DNA of 64,000 nucleotides from Paguma larvata (taxonomy: Eukaryota > Chordata > Mammalia > Carnivora > Viverridae), in NCBI GenBank assembly GCA_030068075.1, contig CM057843.1, forward strand, positions 11,860,001 through 11,924,000, in the 5' to 3' direction. Both the position numbers and the translations under genes were made by a program. The notes beneath the pieces were generated by a model. The model made no database searches. It worked only from the letters and a program-made list of their open reading frames with translations, and was not told where the DNA came from. Below are positions 22,241 to 34,984 of this stretch, piece by piece. Position 1 is the first letter of the stretch. The number at the start of each line of letters is the position of its first letter.

Positions 22241-23669
22241 TCTAGCTGGAAATTCCCTGGTCCCCCACCCATTCCTGTCATCACATGTCTGAGGCCCTCA
22301 TTCACTCTAGAGGGGGGCATAGGCCCCTGGAGGGCCTGGGCTGGACCAGGTGCGAAGGAACGAACGGATGGAAAGAATGAGAAGGAACCCCGAGCAAAGG
22401 CACCGTGGCCTCTATATTTCTTACAACTATAAGTTTTCAAGCTTCAACTTAATTGGAGTCTCAGACATTTCCTAAGCACCTCGCATGTGCACAGGAGAAC
22501 AGAGACCCGAGATAAAGTTACAAGAAACAATCTGGGACAAGGAAGACCATGGGAGAAAAGACAGGAAAATCTACCAACATAAAAATATGTATGATGTTGT
22601 TGATCACAACCCATCATAAGCAAAAAAGGTAAATGAAAATGTTATAAAATGAGGGCGGGTAGTAGGGCTGGAGTTGAGTATACCAGAGAGAGGAGGGGAG
22701 GTGAGTGCTTAAATATATAAAGAGTTTTCATAAATCAAGAACAGAAAAGGACACAGTAGGAATGAACCCGGTGCTAGGGTTGGGTTCCCCACTGAGAATC
22801 ATGTGATCCCCAGGAAGTGATGACTCAGGAATGTCCACCTCAGCCCCAGCATGAGATGGCTCTCACAGTGGAATGCCTTGCTCTGCCTTCTAGAACTCAG
22901 TGCAGCCTTCAGGCTCAAAGGATGTCTCCTCTATAAAGCCTTCCAAGGTTTCCCTGAGTCCCCCATTACTCCTTGCTGAGTCCCCACAACACATCTCGGG
23001 CCCCTGGAACTGAGTGCCTGGCATTGCCTCAGAGAATGTTCCCGGTGGAACAGCATGGGCATTTTTAACAGATGAATGAATAAGGCAGAGAGAGGAGCAC
23101 GGCCATGCCCAAGGTTACCGGTCTCTGAGCTGAGTCTTTATCACCCAGGTATCCTGCCTCTGGTCCCTCTGGGCCCCAGCCGCCCCCTCCCTAATGACCC
23201 TCCAGAAATGCCTTGCCTCCATCAGGGAAAAGGCTCCCTCTTGGCACTGGGTTTCTTCCTATCAGGCTGGGCCCAATGTGGGGCCTGTGTAGAATCGGGC
23301 AGGGCGGGATCGGGGCCTGAACCCCCGACCTCAGTCCCCCAGTGACCCGATGCTGTGTCGGGGGGAACACAGGGACGGTTGTTTTCTTAGCTTCCCCCCA
23401 TTTGTCCTCTTTTGGCAAATTTGTTTTTCTTTGGGGAACAGAAAATGCACTGGAAGAGCCTGACGGGCCTCTCTGAGGGGCCTGGGTTCCTTCTGGCAGG
23501 GACACGAGGCTGAGGCTCTGAGATCAGGAGTCCGAGAAAATCGAGGCGGCTTTCTAGAAGGATCGTCACTCCACCCTAGGGCTCCCCTCTACAGTTCAGG
23601 TCTGGGGGCACCGCCAAGGGCGGTTGGGCCTTCACCTGCTCACCAGAATCATACTTAATCCTCACTAAC
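22241..23669. other. Intron, no gene seen
   Basis: An AT-rich patch at 22440-22760 is not assigned. 22890-23080 may be a worn L2. Confidence 0.45.
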
Positions 23670-24030
23670 TCACTCGGCAGGTACCTCCTGAGACTCTACA
23701 ATGTACAGGCACGGTGCTTGGGCCCAACATTCAAGGGAGCAAGACAGACAAAGAACATGTTAGAGGAGAGGGAAAAAAAGTAATTCCAGAGGCAAAGTGG
23801 GCACTATCCTAGACGTCTTTCAGGAAATAGTGATATTGGACTTGAGACCTGCAGGAGAAAATGTGGTAACAGTGTTCCTGGAAGTGGGAACAGCAAGAAG
23901 GAAGACCCTGAGGCCGGAATGCTGCTCCATGTGTTTAAGGAACTGGAGGGAGGGTAGTAGGGCTGGAGTTGAGTACACCAGGGAGAGGAGGGGAGGTGAG
24001 AGGGGATAGAAACAGCTCAGAAAGACAGAG
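23670..24030 (-). mobile_element. L2 LINE fragment
   Basis: Reverse-L2 phrases: 'gtacctcctgagactctacaatgtacaggcacggtgcttggg', 'gacagacaaagaac', 'ggaacagcaagaaggaagaccctgaggcc', 'tgtttaaggaactgg', 'ggctggagttgagt'. Confidence 0.7.
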
Positions 24031-25249
24031 GACTTGTCTGGGGACACACTGGGAAGCCAGCTGGGAAGGTGGAAGCACCTGAGCTCCTTCTTGCTCATCG
24101 GCCAGTGGCAGTAATAACCCAGGCGCCAAAAATGGTGCTCAGAGGAAATGCTTCCCACCGCCTTGCCTTGCCATGTGCCAGACCCTCTGCCCAATGCCCT
24201 TTCTTCTTTTTTCTCCCTCAAACTCCTATGCATCCTTCAACACCCACTTCCAAGTCCCTACTGCTTGTGTTTCGATCTGTCTTTGACCAGACCATGCTGG
24301 GTGGCAATTACCTATCCCTCCAAGTCTTCCCTACCAGGCCAGGGGTCCCCTGAGGCCAGGGCCTGGTTCTGACTGCCCTGAGCACGGGCCAGGTTCTGGA
24401 AGAAGCTAAGGAGGGCAACAGAGGCTAAGCCTCAGAAGACCCCTCATGATTCTGCCACTAGGACCCAGGAGTACCCTTGAGACCTCGATGGCTGCCGTCC
24501 ATCCCAAGACCACGTCAGTCTCAACTTGCCATGGGACCTCGCCCTGTCTGGGCCTCCATTTCCCCATCTGTCAAATGAGAAGCTCTTCAGGGAGGAGGCT
24601 GTGGCCTGGGGAACGGGAGTCTCCCACCTCCTTCCCCTATGGACTGCTCAGAGCAGAGCACCCCCGCAGGGCGCAGGGACAAGGCTGTCATCACCAGAGC
24701 CCCCTCGGAGCTCTGCGCTGGCCCACAGAGCAGGAAATGTCAGCTTTCTGCCAGGTCGGCAGCGGGGCCCCCCGGGCCAAGCCTCGGGGTGTTGGAGGGT
24801 CCTCCCACCCCTGATAAGACCCTGCTGGGAAACAGCGCAATGTCAGCCTCCCCAGAAGAGCCCGCAGGTGGGACTGAGGGTGCAGCTCGACCTCTCCCCC
24901 TGCCACGGCCACAGCGGCGGACGCCTGGGCTGGTCCCCAAGCCCTCCCGAGGGCTGCTCGAGGGCACCAAAGCAAGGGAGTCGGTGGGGGGAGGAGGGGA
25001 GAGGGGCGCAGAGGGGTCCGGAGGACCGTGTGGGGCAGAAGCAGGGCTGTGGGGTCCCTGCTGCTCCGTAGCATGTTGCGGGAGGTCCTACCTTGGGGCC
25101 CGTAAATGGAATCCAGGGCTCTCTGAACTTGATGGGAAAAACACCCAAACTTCTCCCTTTCTCTCTAAAACGTACCGTCCCCTCTGCGACAACAGAGACA
25201 GCAGAGCCCAGCAGCGTGCGCTCCTTACAGCTGGGGCCCAGGCCTCCAC
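24031..25249. other. Intron, no gene seen
   Basis: GC-rich sequence. 24170-24400 might be a further worn L2. No exon recognised. Confidence 0.45.
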
Positions 25250-25410
25250 TAGGTGCTGCTGGCAAAGGCGGCGTGCTAATTACTGTATCACACATCGTAA
25301 AATAATGTTTTGATAAATAGCTCACGTTTCTGGTTTCTTTTGTGGTCCTGTGTGGGTTCTCTCATGCGTGCAAAGATATTATCCTGAGCAAGCGCACATC
25401 GAAGGCGCCC
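25250..25410. promoter_or_regulatory. Candidate intronic regulatory island
   Basis: An AT-rich block in GC-rich surroundings. It contains a homeodomain-type GCTAATTACTG, a GATA-type TTATCC within AAAGATATTATCC, and GTTTTGATAAATAG. It is not recognised as a repeat. Function is inferred only from composition and motifs. Confidence 0.25.
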
Positions 25411-26229
25411 ACAGGCAGGCAGGTCGGGACTGGGGCATCGTCCGTGAAATGGTGGAGTCGCCTGGGCCATCTCATTCATTCCTGCGTTCACTCATCCGTC
25501 CGTCCGTCCGTCCGTCCCAAAAGCAGGTCTTCATCGGGCACCAACTCCATCTCTGGAATCGCGGTAGTGGGAACAGGGTGAGAAGCCCGTGCCCCCTTGG
25601 TGTTTCTGACAGGTGCGGGGAGAGACAGCCATTCGCCTCAGAAGAAATGATCCACGCTGCCTCAGGGGCTGTACGGCCACGAGGGGAGGTGCGGCCCGGC
25701 TGCCTGGGAGGAAGCCAGGCCTTGCAAGAGGACACGGGGCTCAAGCAGGGACGCAGACACACAGGCCGAGGGCAAGAAAGAGTTGCTGTCTGAAGGAGGA
25801 GGGTTGGCAAGAGGGGGGCGGGCAAGATGAGGTCCGAGCGGGCATGGGTGGGGGCTCAGCCTGCGACCCGCCTATGATGTCCCAGGGCCTGCGACCCACC
25901 TACGATGCCCCCTGGCCTGGTCCCAAAGTCACTCGGGAGTCCTTCTGGGGCCCAGGCCAGGAACATGAGCCTGAGGAGTTCTCTGGAACGCAGGGATGAG
26001 GACTGACAGCATCCTCTCCACGCATTACTTCTTCTAGTCCCGGGTGAGGTACAGGATCTTCCCGGCCCAATGTCATAATGCGATGGAGGCGAGGGCGGGA
26101 AGGGACCCACGGCCAGAGGGCACAGATGTTGTGACCTCGCAGCTGTCTCGCCCCGACTCCACCACCACACGCGCCTCTCCAGCCCCAACGGACTGGAGCT
26201 GCGCACCCACCGTGCACCAGGCACACCCG
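25411..26229. other. Intron, no gene seen
   Basis: Contains a short (CGTC)n run at about 25497-25517. No exon recognised. Confidence 0.5.
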
Positions 26230-26345
26230 ACACCGTGACATATGCCCCTTTGGTTCACAGCATCGTTTCCTCTTGATAAAGGCCAGAGACGGGCTCAGAG
26301 AGGGTGACCTTGCCCAGAGCCACACAGCCGGTCCACAGCAGAGGG
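26230..26345 (-). mobile_element. MIR fragment
   Basis: 'gacgggctcagagagggtgaccttgcccagagccacacagcc' is a reverse MIR core. Confidence 0.7.
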
Positions 26346-28500
26346 GATGGGAATCCAAGACTTCCAGGGCCGTGGGAACAGAGACCCTGGACTCGACTCC
26401 GCAAGCCTGGCCCTCATGTCTCTAGGAGAACCCAGTCTCTCCGGATGTCTCAGGACCCCCTCTGACAGCAGGCCTCCCTGGCTGTGCGCTGCTGTCTGCC
26501 TCTCCCCCCCTGGTGCTGGGGGTGGGCGCTGCTGCCAGCACAGGGCTGGTGGGGCAGGGGCCTGGTGGCCTGGTGTCTGAACACTGTTGGGCTGTGCTGT
26601 GTGACCTTGAGCCGCTGGCCCTCTCTGAGCCTGTGTCCAGAAGGATAAGGTAGGTTGGGGGGCATTTGTCCCGGAGCAGAGGGTGTGATCAGTAGGTCTC
26701 TGCCCCAAGAGCAGGTGGGGCACCTGCTGAGAACCCCAGGAAAAGCTTCTCAGGCCCAAAGCTTTTATGCAGCACCTCCTCTGTATTGCTCTCAACACCC
26801 CTCCGAGACACTGCCTGATGGCCTCCCCCAAGAGGAAGAAGCAGGCTCAGAGAGGGAATCCCGCACCCCAGAGCTAAGCCAGTCAGCGCCTGGAGGGGCT
26901 CAGCGCGCTGGAGAGGTCATGTGTGTTGCCGGCGGGGGCGAATGGCCAGAAGCTCAGAGGATGAATGAGGTCCCCGTTCTCACGCCAGCAGCTGCCAGCA
27001 GGAGGGAGACGTCGGGGGCCTGAGGATTCTTCCCATACTTGGTCCCAGCCCCTGCCTGCTCCAGCTTGCCCTGCCTCCATCTTTAAGACACACGATGACA
27101 GGATTAACCCTGCCTCAATTTCCACATCGGTTACACGGCCGCTTATATTGCCTGCCCAGTACAGCTGTTTGGGGAATCAGCGGAGTCAGTCCATGCAAAG
27201 TGCCCGGATCAGGGCCCAGCGCGCGGTAGGCGCTCGCGTGTGGGCACACCCTTGCACGGATGTACGGCCTGGGCTATGGGTGCGTGTTTCTGTAGGAGTG
27301 TCAGGGAAGTGTAGACACCTGGCCCCACTTTGCATTTCCCCAGAAACAGACCTTGAGCGAAGGATGTGGGAGCAGGAAGCTTATTCGGGAGGTGATCCTG
27401 GGAGTGGGAGAGTGAACCGGGGGAAGGATGGCAGCGAATCACTGCCGAGGGCACCTAGGCTCCCCGGCCCGCTGGTGCCCAGAACTCGAGCCTCGGCTAT
27501 CCCCTCAAGGGGCACGCAGTGCTGAGGGAGGCAGGGGCTGCTGTGGCCTGACGTCCACTCCACGGATGGGTACAGGGCCCCGGGTGGGGACGGGGGGGCG
27601 GCGCGGCTCCGGGGACCAGAGGAGGCGCCGGTGCAGAGAGTTAGGGTATGGTCGGAAGTGAAGCGGGAGGTTTGGAGCGGGCAGCCCCGAGAGCTGGGGT
27701 CTCACACGCAGCGGCACACGTGTGGGTGCGGCCTGTGCACCAGCTGCGTGCGCCCCCTATCCTTCGCAGGAACACACGGGTGTCTGTGCACTCTACTGCA
27801 TGTGCACACGGACACAGACCTGTGCCTTCACGAGGACAGAACTGTGCCTACATTTGTGCTGGCGCTGGCCACCGTGGGGGAGGACTCGGTGAGTCTGCTC
27901 TTGCACGCATGCAGGTATACGTTTACACTGGACCAGGCGTGGTGCACACGCACGTGTGTGCTCAGGCTGGGTGCAGATGCGTGTACTGCAGTCCCTCGCC
28001 CAGCCCTGGCAGTGGCCATGGGATGGCAGAGATGGTCTGGTCACCTTGGCAACGGGGCAGGAGCTGGCTAAGCTGGGACAGCCTTGGTTCAAAGGGAAAA
28101 AAAAAAAAAAACTACTGAACACAAAGAGGCTGGGAAGAGAAAAGGAGGTGGACGGCGGGGATGAGGAGAGGCTTCAGCCCCCAGCCCCCAGGGTCTGCTT
28201 GCAGATCTCCTACCCCCACTGGGTCTGAGGCCCAGTCCCTGCCCTAGCTGACGGCTGCCAGGAGCCAAGACACAGGTCCACGGACCCGTATCAGGCCCGG
28301 GTTGCAGAGCATCCCCTGTGTAAGATCCCTCTAGGGCCCTGGGAGCTCACCTGGGAGGAAAGCGAGCAGGGACGAGGCGGGTGCCACAGAGCCTGACTGC
28401 CGACGCCCCGGGAGCGCCCGCTCCCAGGTTCACTGCGCCCCAGAAGAGGGCGCCCCGGATACAAGGCGCGTTGCAAACCGGGGGACACTGGGCCGTGCCC
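26346..28500. other. Intron, no gene seen
   Basis: Contains scattered MIR-like scraps and a GTGCACACG-rich stretch at about 27710-27970. Confidence 0.5.
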
Positions 28501-28509
28501 CCGCAGAAG

Positions 28510-28760
28510 TCACCCTCTCTGGACAATTAACGCACTAATTGCACGCACTGCCCCACAGCCAGGCCATTAGCCCAGACCCCGCGATGATTTATTCACGAGC
28601 TCCTACCTCCTCATCCCCGAGGCCAGCGCATCGGCCTCCCTGCCTAGGCCGGGAGGGACCGGCAGACGCTCGCCTATCCTCGCTCGAAAACACTGCGTGC
28701 TATTTATATTTCATCAGACAGAGTGCACGGGGACGAAAGCGCTGGCGATGGGTTCCCGCA
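28510..28760. promoter_or_regulatory. Candidate intronic regulatory island
   Basis: Two homeodomain-type sites (CAATTAACG and CTAATTGCAC) lie about 10 bases apart. GATTTATTCACG and an A/T-rich GCTATTTATATTTCATC (near MEF2-like) follow. CpG is kept in AT-rich context. No repeat family recognised. Confidence 0.28.
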
Positions 28761-28964
28761 GGCAGCCGGGAGCTGAAAGCCCCACATGGGTGGCCTCTGG
28801 GAAGGGAACTCGGGCTCTTGGGCAGGAGAAGTCCGGATTCCTTTCACTCTTTCACGGTGGGCCCCCCGCGGAGAGCCCGTGGCACAGGACCTCTGCTCGC
28901 ACCGACAGAGGCTCTACCTCGACTGCCCCCGGTGTCCTCGCAAGGCCCCACCAGAAAGTTTCGG

Positions 28965-29060
28965 CTATTAGCCTCATTTAACAGATGAAGACACGAAGGT
29001 TCGGAGAGGTGAAGTCGCCAACCTGAGCCACACCGCTTGAAAGAGGTGGAGCCGGGACGT
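28965..29060 (-). mobile_element. MIR fragment
   Basis: 'gcctcatttaacagatgaagacacgaagg' and 'agaggtgaagtcgcc'. Confidence 0.65.
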
Positions 29061-29109
29061 GACCCCCGCAGGCCCGTCCCGGAGCCCCAGAGCAGCGCCA
29101 GGAGGCCGT

Positions 29110-29215
29110 AGGGACCATCGTGACCCCTGTTTTACGGATAAGGACACCAAGGCTCAGAGAAGTAAAGTGACTTGCTCAGGGTCACATGGCCAGGAATGGA
29201 AGCCAGGCAGGTGCC
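29110..29215 (-). mobile_element. MIR fragment
   Basis: 'gttttacggataaggacaccaaggctcagagaagtaaagtgacttgctcagggtcacatggcc'. Confidence 0.8.
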
Positions 29216-29859
29216 CTTGACGGATAATGTGCTCTAACCCAGGCCCTGGGAGACTCCGCCGAGGTGGCCAGCGAGCGGCCCCCAGGACAAGGAGAATGGC
29301 ACGTGCAGTCGGTCCCCACCGCTACCTGAAGCCACAGCCATGCAGGGTCCCCCTGCCTGCCAGGGGGTGGCCCTACCTCAATGCCCAGCCCCGCTCCCCA
29401 GAGGCCAAGTGGAGGCCCAGGTCGGTGGATCTGAGAGGTCCAGCTGTCAACACAACGACAAGTGTGAAGGGCACTCAAGTCACAGTGCTACCCTCTTGTC
29501 ATGGCCCTCACAGAGAAGGGACCCCTCATCCAGTTGGACAGGTCGGGCCTCACTAACAACAGGTTGGGGAGTTCTGGAAACCCCCTGTCCCCTCCAGCAT
29601 CCCATAACCCCTGGCTCTTCCTGAGACCAGGAAGCAGAGGTTGGGAGCAGAGGTGGCTAGAATCCCCATTCCTGCCGGACAGACTGGCCCCCTCTTCGAG
29701 CCTCCGTGTCCTCATCTATAAGACGGGCCCTGACAGTGCCTCGGAGGGCTGGCAGAGGGGGGATGCGGGGAGCTGGCAGCCTGCATGAGGCCTGCACGCA
29801 GTGGTCACCCAGCAGGCGGCCACTGTGCAGTCACGTTATGTGCAGAGCCCGAGGTAGCG

Positions 29860-30090
29860 CACCGGCTTGAATGCAGACGGCACCAGCTTCGCGGCAGGCC
29901 AGCTCTGGGTTCAAATTCCAGCTCTGTGACTCCCTGGTGGTGTATCTCAGGCACCCGCCTTCCCTACTCTGAGCCTCAGTTTCCTGCCTATCAGCTGAGG
30001 ATGTCACCCCTTCCCTATAGGACTACGGGAATGAAGTACGTCCAGGCGTGTACAGCACTGATCTCTGACCTCAGCAAGCACTTGAGAGCC
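29860..30090 (+). mobile_element. MIR
   Basis: 'gctctgggttcaaattccagctctgtgactcc', 'tgagcctcagtttcctgcc' and 'agtacgtccaggcgtgtacagcactg'. Confidence 0.75.
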
Positions 30091-31034
30091 AACCAGCCCC
30101 TCACTCGAATTTCAACTCCAAGGTCAGGGTGGCAGGCACCTCTGAGCAACCCCTGGCCAGTATCTGCCTTCTAGGGACCCTGAGAGGCCGCCATGCCAGG
30201 CCTGGCGGGGTCCCAGGGACAACAGGACTGTGGCCCAACTGGGGAGCAGAAGGTGTTCCAGGCTGGCTGCAGGGGCCCAGGGCCCAGAGAAGGCAGGCTG
30301 TACCTGGGCCACACAACAGGATGGCGGCAGGCAGCCCCACCCGCTCCCCCTGCCTAAGCTGACACCAAAACACCCTTCCCCTCCCCCTGGTCCAGTCCAC
30401 AACCCCTGTCCGAGCACCAGCCATGTTCGAACCTCTGGGCCTCAGTTTCCCCATTTGTAACACAGGCGTGAGAAGATGGGATTGCTGTGACGATGAATGA
30501 GTTCATAAAAAACTTAGAACCGTGCCTGGCGTGGAGAAAAACTATCATCGCTATCACCACGATCGGCAGCAGCGTTCGTGGGCCAGGCCCTGGGGCTGCG
30601 GAGGCCCAGGGATCCCAGCGCTGGCCGCGCCGTGTGTCCGGCCTGGCAGCTCCTCGAGCACTTTGAGGCACCGCTTTCCTGTGGCCCCAGCAGGGCCGGG
30701 AGTCTTTGGAAAGAAAACGAACTGGCGTTTTCTGACAGTTTATCTCAGCCCTCCCAGCGGGTCCTCCCTCCATATGCCTTTGCCCAGGCTGTCCCCCGCA
30801 GCCCCCAGGGGGCCCACCTCCTGGTTGACCTCCAGCTTGCTCTTCAGGCTCCCAGGCTGGGTTCGGGGCCGCCCCTAACCCTCTGCAGCCCCCTGGGTTT
30901 CTCTCTGTCACAGCCCTGACCACACCAGGCACCCCCACTCCCCCTGCCTCCAGCTGACCTTCTGGTCACCCAGCACGGGGCCAAGCACAGTACCACGGCT
31001 CTGTGTCTGCGTTCGGAACAACAACAATCTACAG
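30091..31034. other. Intron, no gene seen
   Basis: Includes a MIR-like 'gcctcagtttccccatttgtaac' near 30440. No exon recognised. Confidence 0.5.
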
Positions 31035-31160
31035 TTTGAGCCTGTGTTTACTAAGCATGTACTATACACCATACCTTGTCCCTAAGGACAAGGATTTTCT
31101 TGTTTAAGCTCTACGAGAGTCCTACGAGGTGGATCTTATAATTTTACCGATGAAAAACCG
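31035..31160 (-). mobile_element. MIR fragment
   Basis: 'tttactaagcatgtactatacaccatacc' and 'cctacgaggtggatcttataattttaccgatg'. Confidence 0.75.
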
Positions 31161-33959
31161 AGGCTTGGGGAGATGGCCTGAGAACACTGGAGACTTCGTG
31201 TGGGCCACAGCCCAGATCCGGACTCCCCGCTCTGCGCCAGCCCGTGGGGCGGCAAAAGAGGCCAGCACTGGTGACCCGTAGCGCCCTCGGTGCCCCGCCC
31301 CCAGCTTGAAGAAGCATCCTTCTGCCAAAGAAGAGCCCTCACTACTCAGCGTGGGGGCAGGACAGAGGAGGAGGAGGGGAACAGGGGCTGGCCTCAGACT
31401 TGGGGGACTGAATAGTGCATTCAGGCCTCTGGGGCCTCATCTGTAAAGTGGGGACACTGAGACAAGCCGGGCGCCTGACACAGGCGGGCACTCGGCAATC
31501 AGTTGTTTAAGGAAAGTGTGGAGGGGCGCTCACAGCCTAGGACCCCCTGGCCTCCCTCGCTCCGCTCAGGCCTCCGCCTAGTGGTGGTGGCAGCTCAGCC
31601 CAGACAGGGGCCCCAGGCCCCCAGAAGGACGTTAGAGGCCCCCAACAGCAGACCGATGGACTGCAGAGCGTGCTGCCCCGGGGGCAACAAAGCAAAAACA
31701 CCCAAGGCCTTGCACAAAGGCGAGGAGCTGCGCGGGCCCCGTGGGCACAGGGTAGAGCAGCAGGGGGTGGGGCTGGCCCTGGGAACAGCCAGGGAGGTAA
31801 GGACAGACCGTGTGGGACCCTGAAGCTGGGCTTCTGACGGCTGCTCTGTCAGCCAGCCAGACCCCTGGACCGGGGCTCAGAGGAGCACCTGGGGGCCCAG
31901 AAAATCCCTCCAACCTCTCTGTGCCTCACGTCCTCATCTGTAACCGGGGATAAGGAGGTCGGCATTTCCAGGGTTATCTTGTGAAAGCGAGGTGTCAACA
32001 CCCATAAAACTCTGAAGATACAGAAGCTTCCAGTAAACGTCCTTTCCAGAGACCCGGGAGCCTGCACTTCCCCTCCAGCTGGGAGTGGAGGGCGGGCGAC
32101 AGGTGAGCCGGAGAACCTGGGAGCTGGGGAGATGCAGGCACCGTAGTGCAGCGGACGGGGTGGCAGAGAGATGGCGAGGGGCACAATAATGACTTAAATC
32201 CAGCCCTGGCCTAGAAGCAGCCTCGGCCCCGCCCCAGAGAGCAGTGGGCTGGGCAAGAGGGGCAGAAGTTACTGAGGGTGGGGGCATGAGAGGCGGGGTC
32301 CCGCCCACGTATGCCACCCACACCCGAGTGCTGCCCTCCCCACCTTTGCCGCCAGGTCACGTCCAGTTCGCTGGCCACAACACACACATCTCTCGCACCT
32401 GCTTCCAGAACTCAGGCACACGCCCTCTCCACGGTCGGGACCTTGGTGCACACACGGCCATGCACCCCTGTCTCCAATGGCTCTCCACCTGCCTCCACGG
32501 TCCCCGTCTGTCTATACCGCCCCCAAGCTGGGCTCATCGGCACGGGCCCGACCCTGTGTACACGGCTGGTCCCAGGCCTCACACTTCGAACCCGCATGCC
32601 TGGACTCCTGGGTTGTGAGGACGGGAAACAGAGAGGAGGGCAGGGGTCCAGGAAACCCTCCACTCCCAACAGTACCAGCAGCCCCAGGCCAAGGGGAGCC
32701 AGGTGGCTTGGAAACCCTCCAAATCCAGCCGCCAGGCACAGCCCTGGTGGGGGGCTCCTGCCGGATCCTCGGGGCTGACAGACTGATTAGGGGGTGGGGG
32801 ATCAGCTGAGTCTGTGCCTCCTGCCTCAAGCAGCTGCAGTCTCTAGCGGGGGGAGGAGGGGCAGGCGGAGGGGGGCTCCTATCAGGAGGTGGCTTCTGTC
32901 CCCTTCCTGCCTTTCCATCCCCACTGGAGCAGGCAGGGCCGCCCTTCCCTGACCCTGCCTGCCAGGCTGGGCACAGCTGAGCACACTCGTCCATGACCCC
33001 CAAGCGGGCACAGACTGAGCGCCTACTGTGTGCCAGTCTTGTGGGAACTCCTGGACTCAGAACCCTGCTAGGACCTTCATCGGGTAGCTTATGATTCCCA
33101 TTTTACACGTGGGGAAACTGAGGGTCAAAAAAGCCTTGTGGCATGCCTGGCCTGCTTCCTGCAGTAGTTGCCGCGGCTCGGGAAGAAAGAGGATATGGAA
33201 AGCCGCTTCAGGAAGCCGTTTCAGAAAGCCCACCCCACTCCCGGGCAGGCCGCACACCTGGCCCTCTCCACAAATCGTCTCAGTTCAGCGTAAGGACAGT
33301 CCTAGGAGGTGGAGAGCGGGATGCCTGCATCCACCGCTCAGGCGAGGAGCCCAGGCCACAGCGGCCGAGCCAGGAAGCAGTCCCGCCAGAAGGCCAACCC
33401 GTGGCCCAGTCCCCCCCAACCCGCTGGGCACCCCGGGCCCTGCTGGGAGTCGTGGGAGGCCATCTGCAGCTCGGGCAGGGGGCAGAGGATCAGGGGAAGG
33501 TAAGAGCTCTCGGGGGAGACGCTGCTGGGCAGGGAGGGGACTGAGGCTGGACGTGGAGGGCAGGCGTGGACGAGAGATGAAACTGAGCGCTGGCTGAGGG
33601 GATGGCGGAGGCCCGGGGTGGGGGAGGGGGAGGGCACCCCGGCGAGCGCGCCTCGAGGCGCGGGGGTGGGCATCGCGCCACGCAGACCTTCCGTGGCGGC
33701 CAGAGCCCTGGGCCCAGACGGTGCTCACGGTGATCGGGACGAACGCCGCAGATGGCCAAGGGGGACGCGGGTGAGCTGGACCTGAGCAGTTTGCACTGCC
33801 ACCATAGGGACAAAGATCAGGGGGGGCGGCCAAGAGGAGAAACTGGGGAAAGCAACTGGGGCCACACGCGGTGAGGAGTTCTGTGGTTACGGAGAGCAGA
33901 GCAATGAGCAGAAGCCAAAGGGGAGGGGGGCGGTCGAGAGAGGGTGCTTTAGTGTCGGA
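31161..33959. other. Intron, no gene seen
   Basis: Mostly GC-rich unique DNA with short MIR-like pieces at 31390-31500, 31900-31980 and 33005-33130. No exon recognised. Confidence 0.5.
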
Positions 33960-34570
33960 AGATAATATATCCTCAGAAACCGAAACCCGTGTTGCCGTGT
34001 GACCCGGCAGTTCCGCCCCTAGGTATGGACCCAAGAGAACTGAAAACCAGCGTCCACACACGACCGTGCCCACGACTGTTCCTGGCAGCACGACTCACCA
34101 CAGCCGAAGGCAGAAACTGCCCCAGCGCCCATCCACTGACCAAAGATAACCAAAACGTGGTCCGTTCGTCCCTGGAATGTCATTCAGCCCTAAAACCCAG
34201 GCAAGTGCTGAGCCATGCTACAGTCTAGACGAGCCTCAGAAACACGCTGCTGAGCGAAAGAGGCCAGACGCAAAAGGCCACAAGTTGGAGGATGCCATGC
34301 ATATGAATGTCCAGAATCAGTAAATACACAGAGGCCGAGGGCGGTGGCTGCCAGGGGACGGGGGTGGGGGCGGGGGGGATGGAGAGTGCAGGTTCGGGGC
34401 TGGGGGCCGATTATTTAATGGGTCCGGGGTCTCCTCTGGCGATGAAAGTGTGGAACAAGATGAGGTACCTCTGCACCCCATCGTGACTGTACTAGATGCC
34501 ACCGAATGGCTCGCTCTCGATGGTTAATTTTATGACATGTGAATTTCGCCTCAAAAGACTTTTTTTTTGA
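33960..34570 (+). mobile_element. L1 3' end, sense orientation
   Basis: Begins in the last part of L1 ORF2 (plus-strand translation near 34000-34200 has the DPAVPPLG and C-terminal pattern). It then follows the old-L1 3' UTR: 'gaggccagacgcaaaaggccac', 'ggtggctgccaggggac', 'gttaattttatgacatgtgaatttcgcctc', ending in a T/A run. 5'-truncated and inactive. Confidence 0.85.
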
Positions 34571-34984
34571 GGAGTCACATGAAAGGGATTTGAACCCGGC
34601 TAAAGCCTGACAAATACAAGCCTAACTCCTCACAGGCACTCAGCGGGGCCGCGGCCACGGGACCGGGGGAAGGGGAAAGAAACGCCTGCTGTCGCAAGGA
34701 AGACGGAAACAACAGCAGAGCGCTGCATGGCCTCCGGGCCGCCTGCAAGGCCCCCTCCTCGCTCACGCTGCACCAGCCATGCTGTCCTGTTCTCCACACG
34801 GTCCCTGACCCCAGTGAGCAGCACCCACCTTTGGCCTCTCCCCGGGCCCCCTGCCCTCGGATATCCTCCGGGCTCCTCCCCGACTCCTTGAAGGCCTCTG
34901 ATCAGATGTCCCCTTCCCTCCCGTCTGTTCTAGGGTCATTTATTCAGAAATCTATGCTCAGTTGCTCCTTGACATGTCAGGCCA

